This document shows, in pieces, positions 44,628 to 55,394 of a DNA stretch of 64,000 nucleotides (within the stretch, counting starts at the first letter, position 1; each line of letters starts with the position of its first letter). The DNA is from Drosophila persimilis. Its lineage: Eukaryota; Arthropoda; Insecta; Diptera; Drosophilidae. The DNA is taken from the NCBI RefSeq assembly GCF_003286085.1, contig NW_020825529.1, positions 81,449-145,448 on the forward strand. The letters run 5' to 3'. The position numbers and the translations under genes were made by a program. Below the pieces are notes generated by a model. It was not told the DNA's origin, made no database searches, and saw only the letters and a list, made by a program, of their open reading frames with translations.

Positions 44628-44636
44628 CAGTTTTTT

Positions 44637-45644
44637 GGAGCATGTTCAGTTATTCTAGGATTCGAGTTCGAATCTTTGAGAAGGAACTCATGCACAATTG
44701 TATGCTCAGGCCATATTGACGGTTTTAGAGAACTGGATAGTAAAGAATCAGGGAGAAGATATGTTGCGCTTATGTTTAAATGTAAATTTAGTCACAACTA
44801 TATCAACAGGCGAGGTGTTAAGTTTAGAGGAGAGATGTTGTTTAACATCCACTGTTGTAGCCTCAGGAATAAGACGAGAAACAAATATTGCTTTCCGAGG
44901 GACCACTGCTCTAAGTTGAAGTCCCGAGCGAGATCGAGATGGTGGAGCCACTCCTAAAAGAGATCTCGGTCCAAGGGCAGAGGAATTGGCAGCAATGGTT
45001 GTAGCAGGAATTGGAGCAGAAATTGGAGCAGGAATTGGAGCAGGAATTGGAACAGGAATTGGAGCAGGAATTGGAGCGGGAGTTGGCAAGACGTCGTCAG
45101 CAACCAGCACACCCGCACTAGGAGCACTCACCGCGTCAGAAGTGACGGCCACATTGCTCGGTGTAAAGAACTCCGGAGCCACCGTTGGCGGATTTACAGA
45201 CAACGGCGTGGCATGACTACACGGAAATGCTGCCGATGGATTAAGGTGGGAGGCAGGCGTACCAATCGGATTAGATTGCAAGAGATTGGTATCATTATGC
45301 GGAATTTTCCGTCTAGGCGATTCGCTCAAGAGTTTGAGCCCAAGAAACTGTGATTCAAGGGCAAGAAAATTCTCGTTGAGAGCAACAAATTGTTTCCGGA
45401 CATCCAGAAACCCAGTACGAGTCTGTCTTATAAATGTGCGCATTTCGGCCTCAATCTCCCGACAAGCCAGACATGACCAAGACAGGCCCATGCGTTTCGA
45501 GATTAGATCATTCAACCGGCCAAAATTTCCACCACCAGCACATTTTATGTGGGCAAAATTTTCGCACAGCCAGCAGCTAAGAAATGAATCACCAATGATA
45601 ACACCACCGAATTCACATTTCTTTGCACTACAAACGATTGCCAT
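44637..45644 (-). pseudogene. LINE ORF1 with PHD-like zinc finger and proline/alanine repeat
   Basis: The likely start is MAIVCSAKKCEFGG at 45644. An upstream in-frame ATG at 45740 would add a hydrophobic 32-residue leader, which is not expected for ORF1. The N-terminus has a PHD-like C4HC3 pattern (CSAKKC, CWLC, HIKC, CLAC). A variable region follows with a Pro-Ala-Ile repeat encoded by a 12-bp minisatellite at about 45000-45090. An RRM-like segment comes next (IFVSRLIPEATTVDVKQHL). A frameshift near 44750 puts the conserved end (SLKPSIWPEHTIVHEFL) out of frame. ORF1 proteins bind element RNA. Confidence 0.75.
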
Positions 45645-46205
45645 TATTGACAGCAGTAGAATCACTGTGCACGAATAATAAAAGAGCGGAGTTAGATCGC
45701 AGGTAAAGTAGGAGAGCAGACAGCAGAGCGAGCCAGACAATCAGCTGCAGCAGCAATAATTCAAAGCAGATGATCCAACGAAGTGCAGAAAACGAGCAGT
45801 AAACTCACCAAAGCAGAGACACAAAAGAAAAGTCCACAGAGAGGGAGAGTATAATCAATCCAGAGAGAGTGAGAGCAACAATGCGAGCAGCCCGCTTATG
45901 CTCACGAGAGAGTGTGGGCGATGCAAACTCTGATGCGCGAGAACAGTGCACACCGAAGAAGCGATAACGAAAAGCAGACTGAGCAAAAAAAACAATAACA
46001 AATTGCCTGCACGACTCCGATGCGTTACGATTGCAATATTGAATTTATATTAAACACTTGTTTACTAACAAAACACTGGTGGTTAACACAAAGTAGAATC
46101 AAATTAAAGAGATGCGATAATATATCAAAACAAAGTCACAACAATGTTGTATGATATTTAGGCAAAGGGCGGAGAATGCGGGAGCAAGAAAAAAACACAA
46201 CCGGC

Positions 46206-48152
46206 TTAAGCAAGAGCTAGAAGCGTTACTAAAGGACTTAACAAGCCAAGGGGGTCAAACAGCTTTGATGTCACCGATAATATGTTCCGTTTTGTCGCTC
46301 GGAGACCCATAACTGACGTGTCAATTTGGAACTTAAAGACGTCTTCGTGTGGCAGCCACGATATTCCTAACGCCTTAGTTGACCCTGAGTCCGAGATCGT
46401 TATCGGTTTAACTGTGCTCTCGGATGCGGTGACCTCAGGTGAGTTCGAAAACCATTTAGTCAATTCAAACCCAGCGGTTTGAAGAACCTGAGCCACATCA
46501 GGCTTAATTGTCTTTAACTCCTCTACGAAACCAGCACCAGTCAACATGTCATCGACATAGAAGTCGGTGTCAATAAATTCAGCAGCTTTAGGGAATGAGA
46601 GTTTTGCAGACTTACTCAACCTCTTCAAACACCGAATAGCCAAAAATGGGGCTGGTCCAGTCTCATATTTTACGGTGTTGAGCTGGTATATTCTCAAGGA
46701 CTCAGACGGGTCTCTTCTCCACACTATGAGCTGGAATTGTCTATCTGCATCAGCGACCCAGACTTGGCGATACATCTTCTTGACATCGGCTGTCAAGGCG
46801 TACCTGTGTAGTCTGAATCGGAGCAATGTCGAATACAGCTCATCCTGTATCGTAGGACCGACCATCAATATGTCGTTCAAGGCCACCTGAGAGGACGTTT
46901 TACAAGACGCATCGAAAACGACGCGGAGCTTGGTCGACGTGCTTTGTGGCCTCAACACACACTGATGTGGAATGAAATAATGTGTAGTTTTGGGGATTGT
47001 GTTGTCTGTGGTAGACATGTGACCCAAGGAGAGGTACTCTTCCATGAACTCCAAGTACATTTTCTGTAACTCGGGGTCACGAGACAATCTTTTTTCAAGC
47101 GATAAAAACCGCCGTTTAGCCACTTCAAAGGAGTTGCCTAAGATACTGGGATCTGATTTGAACGGCAGTCTTACTTCAAACCGACCTGAAGGCACGACCT
47201 GAGTAGTCCTTCTATAATGCTTTTCACATAACTTGTGTTCAGGAGATAAAGACTTTTTAGAAGACGGCAATTCTTCCAGTGACCAAAACTTTTGTAATGT
47301 ATTGTCGATGTGTATCACTGACTCTTCTCGACAACTCAAACAATTCCTAGCTTCTTGGGTGGCAGTCACCTTTGGAGTGTATCTGCCCGACACAATCCAA
47401 CCGAGAAGCGTTTTCTGCACAGTTGGATAGTCAGGACCTTGTCGAATCTGATCAACAGATAAAAGTTCGAAAAATGTTTCTGCACCTATCAACATATCTA
47501 TCTTCTGTGGCTTGAAGAAATATGGGTCTGCAAGTGGTAAGTTCTTCGGGATTTTCCAGTCACTCACGTTAAGTGTCTGATCAGGGTGATACCCCGAAAT
47601 GGACCTTAGAATCCAGAAATCAACCGAAAACTCACTACCAGTAATTCGCGACTTCACCACCGTGTGTATCTTTTTCTTGACTTGTGAATTGGATTCACCA
47701 ATACCAAGCAAGTTGATACACGACTCCTCCCTACGGATCTGTAAGCGCTGTGCTAAGTCCTCAGTTATAAAATTGGTTTGAGACCCCGAGTCAAGCAGAG
47801 CTCGGGCCAAAACATGTTCACCATTATTTGTTCGGACGCTTACGATCGACGTAGCCAGAATAACTCTATCCATAGCTGTCGCATGGAGAGCATGCGAAGT
47901 GGAAGGTTGATTCTGATTGGGAGGAGGAGAAGAATTCTCTGGGGGTGATGGTAACGCCAGACTTTTATTCGCCACTGTGTACCTATGCAATAAGGTATGG
48001 TGTGAGCAGCCACACACTCGACACTTCTTAGCTTTGCATCGTTCTACAGAGTGGCCTGGCTGCAGACAATTGATGTACAAGGATGCAGTTTTTGCGAATT
48101 CGAACCTTTGCATTACTGCCAGCCGACCAAATGGACTGCAATCTGTCAACAA
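46206..48152 (-). pseudogene. BEL/Pao pol: zinc knuckles, aspartic protease, reverse transcriptase
   Basis: The open frame of 648 codons runs in order: knuckle CLQPGHSVERC and CRVCGCSHHTLLH; retropepsin ARALLDSGSQTNFITEDLA (catalytic D-S-G); KPQKIDMLIGAETFFELL; LLGWIVSGR; RT HQCVLRPQSTSTKLRVVFDA, LTADVKKMYRQVWV, PAPFLAIRCLKRL, and FYVDDMLTGA (catalytic Y-V-D-D); then WLPHEDVFKFQ and KLFDPLGLLSPLVTL. It is interrupted by the LINE at 46204. A frameshift near 48150 separates it from gag. The catalytic residues of protease and RT appear intact, so the element decayed recently. Confidence 0.92.
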
Positions 48153-49147
48153 ATGGCCTTTCGCATTGCAGTAGCTGCATTGTTGGTTTTTGGTATTCGC
48201 GGTGATTGTACCAGCTTTCTGCTCCGGCTTTGGTTTGATGTCTGATGCTGTCTGCGATGTCTGCGATTAAGCAACTTTTCACAGTCCGTCCAAAGTGGCA
48301 GTTTGTCATAATCGAGCTGTTCTTCCCATTTCTCTTTGGTCACCGGATCGACTCTGCTCAAGACGAGATGAATAATCATCGCATTCGAGATCTTTTTATC
48401 ATCGCCTATCGACAACAACGAACCATATATGGATGAGGCGGTGTCGATAAGGTTCCTTAAGGACGATGCTGATTGCTGGGTCATTTCGGGAAGACTAAGT
48501 AGGGCATCAATGTGATTTTTAAAGATCAGACAATCATTATCGTAGACCCGTTTTAAGCTAGCCATTGCTTTCTCGTAGTTGGTCTCGGTTACTTGGAAAG
48601 CCCTAACTGTTACCACCGCTTCACCGGAGAGACACGAAAGCAAATGGTTGAACTTTACGATAATTGGAATGCTTTGGTCATTGTGAACTAGAGCCCCAAA
48701 TAAACCTATGAAGTTTTTAAAGTCCGAAAAGTTGCCGCTGAACTGCGGCAGAGCTAACTTCGGATGGCGAGCACGAGTTGGGCCACAATAAGTTGGTACA
48801 GCCGGTATTGTCTCATCAGTCTTTAATGTCTTTAATGTCTTTAATGCGCAAATGAGAGACATTAATTTTGCCTTTGTGACAATTGAGAGTTCTTCCAACT
48901 CGACTCCAAATTCATCGTCAATGTCTATATCTTCAATCTTCTCTTGAAGTTCGCGTGCCGTGTCAATGCTACGCATCAGCGCTTCGAGTCTGCACTCGAG
49001 CTCCGTCAATACCAGCGGAATATCCCCCGCTTCTGAACGGTCCGCTAATAAACGAATGCCTTTAACACGGCAACTGCGCTTTTTTTTCAGCTCTTCAAGG
49101 GCAATATTGTTGGCTTTTGAGGTCATATTGATTCTCAATACAAGCAA
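48146..49147 (-). CDS. BEL/Pao Gag
   Basis: This is the Gag of the large BEL element. The start is either MLVLRINMTSK (49147) or the internal MTSKANNIALEEL, which is more BEL-like. The DUF1759-type core is PKLALPQFSGNFSDFKNFIG, LVHNDQSIPIIVKFNHLLSC, VTETNYEKAMASLKRVYDND, SLPEMTQQSASSLRNLID, MIIHLVLSRVDPVTKEKWEE. It has a glutamate-rich coiled-coil-like N-terminus. A triple TLKTLKTLKT arises from a 10-bp repeat at 48821-48850. After the basic C-terminus the knuckle CSYCNAKGHLLTDC lies in the pol side frame, so gag and pol are joined by a frameshift at about 48150, probably a mutation since BEL elements usually have one ORF. Confidence 0.85.
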   Translation of the reverse strand: MLVLRINMTSKANNIALEELKKKRSCRVKGIRLLADRSEAGDIPLVLTELECRLEALMRSIDTARELQEKIEDIDIDDEFGVELEELSIVTKAKLMSLICALKTLKTLKTDETIPAVPTYCGPTRARHPKLALPQFSGNFSDFKNFIGLFGALVHNDQSIPIIVKFNHLLSCLSGEAVVTVRAFQVTETNYEKAMASLKRVYDNDCLIFKNHIDALLSLPEMTQQSASSLRNLIDTASSIYGSLLSIGDDKKISNAMIIHLVLSRVDPVTKEKWEEQLDYDKLPLWTDCEKLLNRRHRRQHQTSNQSRSRKLVQSPRIPKTNNAATAMRKAIC

Positions 49148-50267
49148 CTGAATGCGAAAGATCGTTTCTAATAATCGTTTTTAATGCCGAGGCACTCAAT
49201 GAAATAATGGGTAATGGGTACCCAAACGAGGTGAAAAACCAATATACCCGACAAATTTAGGGTAGAGCGTCGCTTGGCTGGCGCGTACACGAAAACCACA
49301 CAAGAATAGCAACGAACAGCAATGGTGACAAGCGAAAACGAAAAATTTCACCGCTGTAGTTCTGAAGAATGGATGTTGTGTATACGTATGCACCGACAAC
49401 GATCGACGCTAAATTGATTTGCGAGGCACGACTTTGTCTTAATTGATATATGGATCCTACTGACACCAAACGAATATACCCGACGAAAACAGGGTAGCGC
49501 GTCACTTGGTGTTTGGTTTGGATCAAGCGCGCCAAACAAAAGAACAACGATAAGCAAAGGTGAAGAGCGAAAGCGAGACGAAAAAATTCACCGCTGCAGC
49601 TGCGTATTGGTATGCGTGCTTGGCCAACGACCCAACTATACATATATTTGACATAACGAAAACGAGAAAGGGGAAAGGGGTGACAGCGATTGCAGTTGAA
49701 ATGAATTATATGTGTAGTTATTGCCTCCAAGAGGGTTAGATGTACATATGTATATATGTATTAATATATATGCTCAACTCTAACTACAGCATGCAATCGA
49801 GCTCTACTATGTCATAAGTATGGGCCAAGAATTGAAAGCGAGGTGCAATTGTTTCAGCACAAGACAATAATTGCGAGTTTTTTAATCTTTTCGTCTTCAC
49901 TCGAGCTTTCTATTTTTTGCACAAAGTACCTCTTGAGAAGATTGGAAATTCCAGGTGCTGTACTCTCCTCTTCTTATGCTGGATGCTCCACTTGGATCTC
50001 CTTTGGTAGATGGTATATGTATATATCTCCTTTTGTATATAGCTGCAGACAGGGTATTGCACGACCGACGCGGTGATTTTTAGTTTTGTTTGTTGAATTT
50101 TTTGCACACACGTCACGGTCAATTTGGCAATTTAGCTGCAGCACATATGCATGTACATGTAGGTATACTAGATTTTGGCTATTGATCTTTTCTCCACTGT
50201 GTCACTGTCACTTTTGCCTTCCACTTTAATTAATACGTTTAAATTGCAAGTCCACCCGGGGGCGCCA
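49148..50267 (-). other. BEL 5' leader with long direct repeat
   Basis: 1.1 kb of untranslated leader between LTR and gag. Two diverged direct repeats (about 49241-49362 and 49473-49602, 232 bp apart) share TATACCCGAC, AGGGTA, then GAAAAA and TTCACCGCTG. The primer site follows the LTR directly: minus-strand TGGCGCCCCCGGGTGG at 50267-50252. The open frames within are not convincing. Confidence 0.6.
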
Positions 50268-50575
50268 TGAAATTTTAGAATAGTTTTTCTAAATAAAAGA
50301 TACCGAAAAAACTTTGGTGACTGCAATTTTGTACTTTTAATACGACGAAAAAAGGAATGCGTGCGTTCGGTTTCATAGATTTTTCTCGCCTTTTCTTCAT
50401 ATATTAAAACAATTTCTTCTGTGCCTACCTTACCTACGGTGGCAAAGCGGGGCGAATTCGCCAAGAGCGAGAGAGCGAGCTTTTATTGCGCTCCCGCTTT
50501 GCCCTAGCCTAACTTACACTAGACTTCATAAAATACGATCCTAATAACAATTATTATTAGCCAAATGGCGCTACA
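50268..50575 (-). repeat. 5' LTR of the large BEL/Pao element
   Basis: Read on the minus strand it begins TGTAGCGCCATTTGGC (50575) and ends TTTCA (50268) just before a primer-site-like TGGCGCC. It includes a pol II-like promoter zone and AATAAA near 50480. The length of 308 bp fits BEL LTRs. The 3' LTR is not in the window, so the boundaries rest on terminal TG/CA and the primer site only. Confidence 0.6.
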
Positions 50576-50722
50576 TACAGCTTTTGTTTTGCTTGGAGTC
50601 TGGAATGCCCTCAATATTATATTCAATAATACTTTCTTCATCTAGCTGGGATTGACTTGCCAAGTTACACATGCTATACAAATATTCAATTAAAGTCTCC
50701 TTATGGGTCTTCTTTCTATTTA
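50576..50722. other. Short unclassified interval between BEL LTR and Helitron-like element
   Basis: 147 bp with no recognised feature. It may be the original insertion site sequence. Confidence 0.35.
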
Positions 50723-51835
50723 TACCCGATACTCAAAATGAGTATTGGGGTATATTAGATTTGTGGTAAAAGTGTATGTGTGTAACGTCCAGAAGTAATT
50801 GTTTCCGACCGCATAAAGTATATATATTCTTGATCAGCATCAATAGCCGAGTCGATTGAGCCATGTCTGTCTGTCCGTCTGTCCGTCCGTCCGTCTGTCC
50901 GTCTGTCCGTCCCCTTCAGCGCCTAATGCTCAAAGACTATAAGAGCTAGAGCAACGATTTTTGGATCCAGACTTCTGTGATATGTCACCGCTCCAAAAAT
51001 ATTTCAAAACTTTGCCCCGCCCACTTCCGCCCCCACAAAAGGCGAAAATCTGTGGCATCCACAATTTCGACGATACGAGAAAACTAAAAACGCAGAATCG
51101 TAGAAGATAACTATATCTTCTAGAGTGCAAAATCTGAACCAGATCGTATAATTATTACAGCCAGAATCACGAAAACAATTTCACTCTTTCTCGATCTGTC
51201 TCACTCTAACACACAGGTTTCATGGTCGGTTTTGCCAATTGCAAAATATGAGTTCAAGGATCTCAGAACCCATAAGAGCTAGAGCAACCAAATTTGGTAT
51301 CCACACTCCTGTGATATCGGACCTTGACCGTTTTGTGTCAAAATTTCGCCACACCCCCTTCCGCCCCCGCAAAGGACGAAAATCTGAGGCAACCACAAAT
51401 CTCAGAGACTATTAAGGCTAGAGTAACCAAATTTGGTACACACACTCCTTTAAGATGTCACTATAAAACGTATATCTCAGAATTTCGCCCCACCCCCATC
51501 CGCCCCCACAAAGGACGAAAATATGTTGCATCCACAATATTGCAGATTCGAGAAAACTAAAAACGCAGAATCATAGAGAATGACTATATCTATCCGGTTG
51601 CTGAATTTGGATCAGATCAGATAATTTTTGTAGCCAAAAGGAACAAATCAATTTGCATTGGCTACGCAGCGCCCGACGTCACGCTCAGACTGATTTTCTG
51701 TCTCTCTCGCACGCATTCTTTGTCGTGTCGTTTAATATTAGCGGCGTCTGCCGGAGGAGAGCCATACTGACAAATATCGGGTATAACTGTAGAGTTTCGG
51801 TGTCCGCAGCAACTCACAACGTTTCCCCTCGTTTC
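50723..51835. mobile_element. Apparently full-length Helitron-like (DINE-1/ISY-type) element
   Basis: About 1.1 kb. One end is the hairpin ATACCCGATACTCAAAATGA then GTATTGGGGTATA (50724-50757), the other end is the hairpin TTTCGGTGTCCGCAGCAAC then GTTTCCCCTCG (51795-51835). In between are the conserved GATGCTGATCA core region next to a (GTCY)n microsatellite (50868-50915), as described for mini-me/DINE-1 elements, and three related internal modules ending in CGCCCACTTCCGCCCCCAC or similar. There are no terminal inverted repeats and no transposase. It is non-autonomous and would need a Helitron/Helentron Rep-helicase in trans. Confidence 0.8.
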
Positions 51836-52063
51836 TAATAGCTTATGAACTTGCTTTGCCGCTAACTTCTCACTAAATTCGTCCCCAGTTATATTGATTT
51901 TTTCTTCGTATATAGATTCTTCGTTTTCGTCTTTATCTAGTCTAAAATACGAATATAATCTCTCCCGTAAAACTGATTTAACACCTGAATGCTGCAGATG
52001 TAGCTCTTTCAATTTTTCTCTCAACTCTGCTACGGTTAGGTCTAAGATTTCTTCGCGTTGCAT
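51836..52063 (-). pseudogene. SAP-domain Gag N-terminus, unit 1
   Basis: A 76-codon Gag start (MQREEILDLTVAELREKLKE, then LHLQHSGVKSVLRERLYSYF) has the SAP helix-extended-loop-helix pattern (L-T-V-A-E-L-R-E-K-L, S-G-x-K, L-x-x-R-L). SAP domains bind nucleic acid and occur in some Gag proteins. The gene stops at KLLETRG where the Helitron-like end begins. The same breakpoint recurs in all five units. The frame reads through into the Helitron sequence, giving a chimeric ORF (51662-52063). The 12-bp upstream of the ATG has no special feature. Confidence 0.75.
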
Positions 52064-52740
52064 ATTACACTATTAGCTAAAATATAGTTTACGTTGAATC
52101 CGCTTCCTAAAATTTGTAACACCTTAAATCTGTTCTGTATATTCAATACTTGCGTATACAGACATCAGGTGGGAGAATCGTCTTTTCCAATACACGCAGA
52201 CAAACGATGCGTTCTTCTTCTTTGTCTTCTTCACGTCGTTGTCGTTCGCAGGGTATACAAGCCGCACGGGGCCGTGCGAAGTGCCACTGTTGTTGTTTTC
52301 GTCGTTTGCTGCTTTCCTCTTTTCTGCACGTTCGCAATCTGAACGTCTCTTCAGTCCTCTTTGCTCTGTACTTTCGTCGTTGCCTTTACACTCTTTCCCG
52401 TTTGCCTTGCTCTTTTGACGAAAACGAATAGTGTCGTTTTGCGTCCGCTTTCCGCTTTATTTTCGGGTCTGCGTTTATTTTGTAGCCTCGTCGTTTTGTA
52501 GCTCTGTAGCTCTACGTTGTTAGCTACCTCTGCTCTCTGCACAAAACGAATAGTGTCGTTTTGCGTCCTCTTTCCTCTTTATTTTCGTTTCTCACTGCCG
52601 CTTCTCGGCAACTGCTTTCGTCTGATCTTCGTGGCTTCGTTGGTCGTAATTTCACAATTTTGCGCAAAACTTGATGGTATTGGCAACTTGTACACGAATA
52701 CACATTCACTTGTGGTTCTATCCCGGATGAGCCCCCAAAT
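52064..52740 (-). other. Gypsy 5' leader with primer-binding site, unit 1
   Basis: An untranslated leader of about 680 bp. At 52720-52737 the minus strand reads TGGGGGCTCATCCGGGAT, the complement of a tRNA-Pro 3' end (18-nt primer-binding site), three bases from the LTR. The leader has an internal direct repeat with GAATAGTGTCGTTTTGCGTC at about 52426-52446 and 52548-52568, near-duplicate AT/GC-mixed blocks. Open frames inside are shadows. Confidence 0.75.
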
Positions 52741-53015
52741 TGTAGGGGTCCTTGGTGAGCTCCCTACAAGTGAGTAAGAATCCGCTCCAGAAACTCCATC
52801 AAATATAAGCCACACATCGTTGTATTGTCTTTTTTTTAATAAATGGTTAGAATAAGTTTCTTTTTCTTAACACGTTCCTATCTGCACGTCTACTCGCTCC
52901 CGCAGTCGATACTTAGCTATCGATATATCTTCCTATCATACCCTTGCATCATGGTTAAAACTATGGCGGCACCTCGTGGTAGCCGAGAATTTAAGAGAAT
53001 TCCGATACAAGATAT
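52741..53015 (-). repeat. Gypsy 5' LTR, unit 1
   Basis: It starts with TGTAGGGGTCCTTGG on the plus strand and shares most of its length with 26316-26576. It continues through TATCGATATATC to GGCACCTCGTGGTAGCC and ends at GATACAAGATAT, where an inverted Helitron-like terminus (AACGAGGGGG) abuts. The outer portion differs from the LTR at 26316, so this is a subfamily or a recombinant LTR. Confidence 0.7.
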
Positions 53016-54295
53016 AACGAGGGGGAACGTTGTGAGTTGCTGCGGACACCGCAACTCTACAGTTATACCCGATACTAAGTCAGTATGGCTCTCCTCAGGC
53101 AGACGCCGCTAATATTAAACGACACGACAAAGAGTGCGTGCGAGAGAGACAGAAAATCAGTCTGAGCGTGACGTCGGGCGCTGCGTAGCCACTGCAAATT
53201 GATTTGTTCCCTTCGGCTATAAAAATGATCTGATCTGATCCAGATTCAGCAATCTGGTAGATTTGATCATTATCTATGATTCTGCGTTTTTAGTTTTCTC
53301 GTATCCTCAATATTGTGGATGCAACAGATTTTCGTCTTTTGTGTGGGCGGAAGGGGGTGTGGCGAAATTTTGACACAAACCGGTCAAGGTCCGATATCAC
53401 AGGAGTGTGGATACCAAATTTGGTTGCTTTAGCTTTTATGGGTTCTGAGATCCTTGAACTCATATGTTGCAATTGGCAAAACTGACCATGAACCCTGTGT
53501 GTTAGAGAGACAGAGCGAGAAAGAATGAAATTGTTTTCTTGATTCTGGCTGTAATAATTGAACGATCTGGTTCAGATTTTGCACTCTAAAAGATATAGTC
53601 ATCCTCTACGATTCTGCGTTTTTAGTTTTGTCGTATCCTCAATATTGTGGATGCAACAGATTTTCGTCCTTTGTGTGGGCGGAAGGGGGTGGGTCGAAAT
53701 TTTGAGATATACGTTTTATAGTGAGATCTAACAGGGGTGCGGATACTAAATTTGGTTACTCTAGCGTTAATAGTCTTTGAGATTTGTGGATGCCCCAGAT
53801 TTTCGTCCTTTGCGGGGGTGGAAGGGGGTGTGGCGAAATTTTGACACAAAACGGTCAAGGTCCGATATCACAGGAGTGTGGATACCAAATTTGGTTGCTC
53901 TAGCTCTTATGGGGTCTGAGATCCATGAACTCATATTTTGCAATTGTCAAAACCGACCATGTGTGTTAGAGAGACAGAGAGAGAAAGAATGAAATTGTTT
54001 TCTTGATTCTGGCTATAATAATTCTACGATCTGGTTCAGATTTTGCACTCTAGAAGATATAGTCGTCTTCTACGATTCTGCTCTTTTAGTTTTCTCGTAT
54101 CGTCGAAATTGTGGATGCCACAGATTGTCGTCCTTTGTGGGGGCGGAAGTGGTCTTCTTTTTGTAGCCAAAAGGAACAAATCAATTTGCATTGGCTACGC
54201 AGCGCCCGCCGGAGGAGAGCCATACTGACTTAGTATCGGGTATAACTGTAGAGTTGCGGTGTCCGCAGCAACTCACAACGTTCCCCCTCGTTTCT
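53016..54295. mobile_element. Rearranged Helitron-like segment between units 1 and 2
   Basis: It begins with an intact terminus (AACGAGGGGGAACGTTG), runs through internal modules that are repeated (TGTGGATGCAACAGATTTTC at about 53314 and 53645; TTTGCGGGGGTGG at about 53809). It then turns to a terminus in the opposite orientation ending at 54295. It carries GA-rich motifs at 53503-53524 and 53967-53990. No coding sequence. Confidence 0.75.
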
Positions 54296-55394
54296 AATAG
54301 CTTATGAACTTGCTTTGCCGCTAACTTCTCACTAAATTCGTCCCCAGTTATATTGATTTTTTCTTCGTATATAGATTCTTCGTTTTCGTCTTTATCTAGT
54401 CTAAAATACGAATATAATCTCTCCCGTAAAACTGATTTAACACCTGAATGCTGCAGATGTAGCTCTTTCAATTTTTCTCTCAACTCTGCTACGGTTAGGT
54501 CTAAGATTTCTTCGCGTTGCATATTACACTATTAGCTAAAATATAGTTTACGTTGAATCCGCTTCCTAAAATTTGTAACACCTTAAATCTGTTCTGTATA
54601 TTCAATACTTGCGTATACAGACATCAGGTGGGAGAATCGTCTTTTCCAATACACGCAGACAAACGATGCGTTCTTCTTCTTTGTCTTCTTCACGTCGTTG
54701 TCGTTCGCAGGGTATACAAGCCGCACGGGGCCGTGCGAAGTGCCACTGTTGTTGTTTTCGTCGTTTGCTGCTTTCCTCTTTTCTGCACGTTCGCAATCTG
54801 AACGTCTCTTCAGTCCTCTTTGCTCTGTACTTTCGTCGTTGCCTTTACACTCTTTCCCGTTTGCCTTGCTCTTTTGACGCTTTCCGCTTTATTTTCGGGT
54901 CTGCGTTTATTTTGTAGCCTCGTCGTTTTGTAGCTCTGTAGCTCTTCGTTGTTAGCTACCTCTGCTCTCTGCACAAAACGAATAGTGTCGTTTTGCGTCC
55001 TCTTTCCTCTTTATTTTCGTTTCTCACTGCCGCTTCTCGGCAACTGCTTTCGTCTGATCTTCGTGGCTTCGTTGGTCGTAATTTCACAATTTTGCGCAAA
55101 ACTTGATGGTATTGGCAACTTGTACACGAATACACATTCACTTGTGGTTCTATCCCGGATGAGCCCCAAATTGTAGGGGTCCTTGGTGAGCTCCCTAAAA
55201 GTGAGTAAGAATCCGCTCCAGAAACTCCATCAAATATAAGCCACACGTCGTTGTATTGTCTTTTTTTTAATAAATGGTTAGAATAAGTTTCTTTTTCTTA
55301 ACACGTTCCTATCTGCACGTCTACTCGCTCCCGCAGTCGATACTTAGCTATCGATATATCTTCCTATCATACCCTTGCATCATGGTTAAAACTA
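54296..55394 (-). mobile_element. Gypsy 5' end (LTR, leader, SAP-Gag start), unit 2
   Basis: The Gag start is 54296-54522, the leader 54523-55171, the primer site at about 55152-55168 with one C fewer than unit 1, and the LTR 55172-55394. The LTR is cut at TTAAAACTA and joined to Helitron interior (GGTCAAGGTCCGATATCAC). A 27-bp stretch of the leader (around 54880) is deleted, as in unit 5. The chimeric 113-codon ORF 54181-54522 ends within Helitron sequence. Confidence 0.8.

Larger units (their letters stand above)
41706..46204 (-). mobile_element. Near full-length CR1/Jockey-type LINE inserted in BEL element
   Basis: A 4.5-kb non-LTR retrotransposon with ORF1, endonuclease, RT and an A-rich tail (minus strand ends in ATAAATAAATAAA then poly-A, at 41706-41740). 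Flanking CTTAA at 41701-41705 and 46205-46209 is a 5-bp target-site duplication. The 5' end begins at 46204 with CCGGTTGTGTTT. The 5' UTR (45645-46204) has no gene. BEL pol reads on across the insertion, so the LINE is the younger element. Tail type argues for Jockey, and the ORF1 zinc finger for CR1-like elements. The clade is not settled. Confidence 0.9.

Noticed and set aside
44986..45216. Gly-Ile-Ala repeat ORF on the plus strand
   Set aside because: It arises from the 12-bp minisatellite that encodes the Pro-Ala-Ile repeat of LINE ORF1 on the minus strand.
49196..49730. Cys-rich minus-strand ORFs upstream of BEL Gag as an extra gene
   Set aside because: They lie in the leader repeats, have no recognisable domain, and composition fits non-coding sequence.
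52094..52342. 82-codon plus-strand ORF conserved in all five units
   Set aside because: It lies in the gypsy leader opposite to the element's transcription direction. Its conservation follows from recent amplification, and there is no protein-like motif. The minus-strand 64-codon frame is equally weak.
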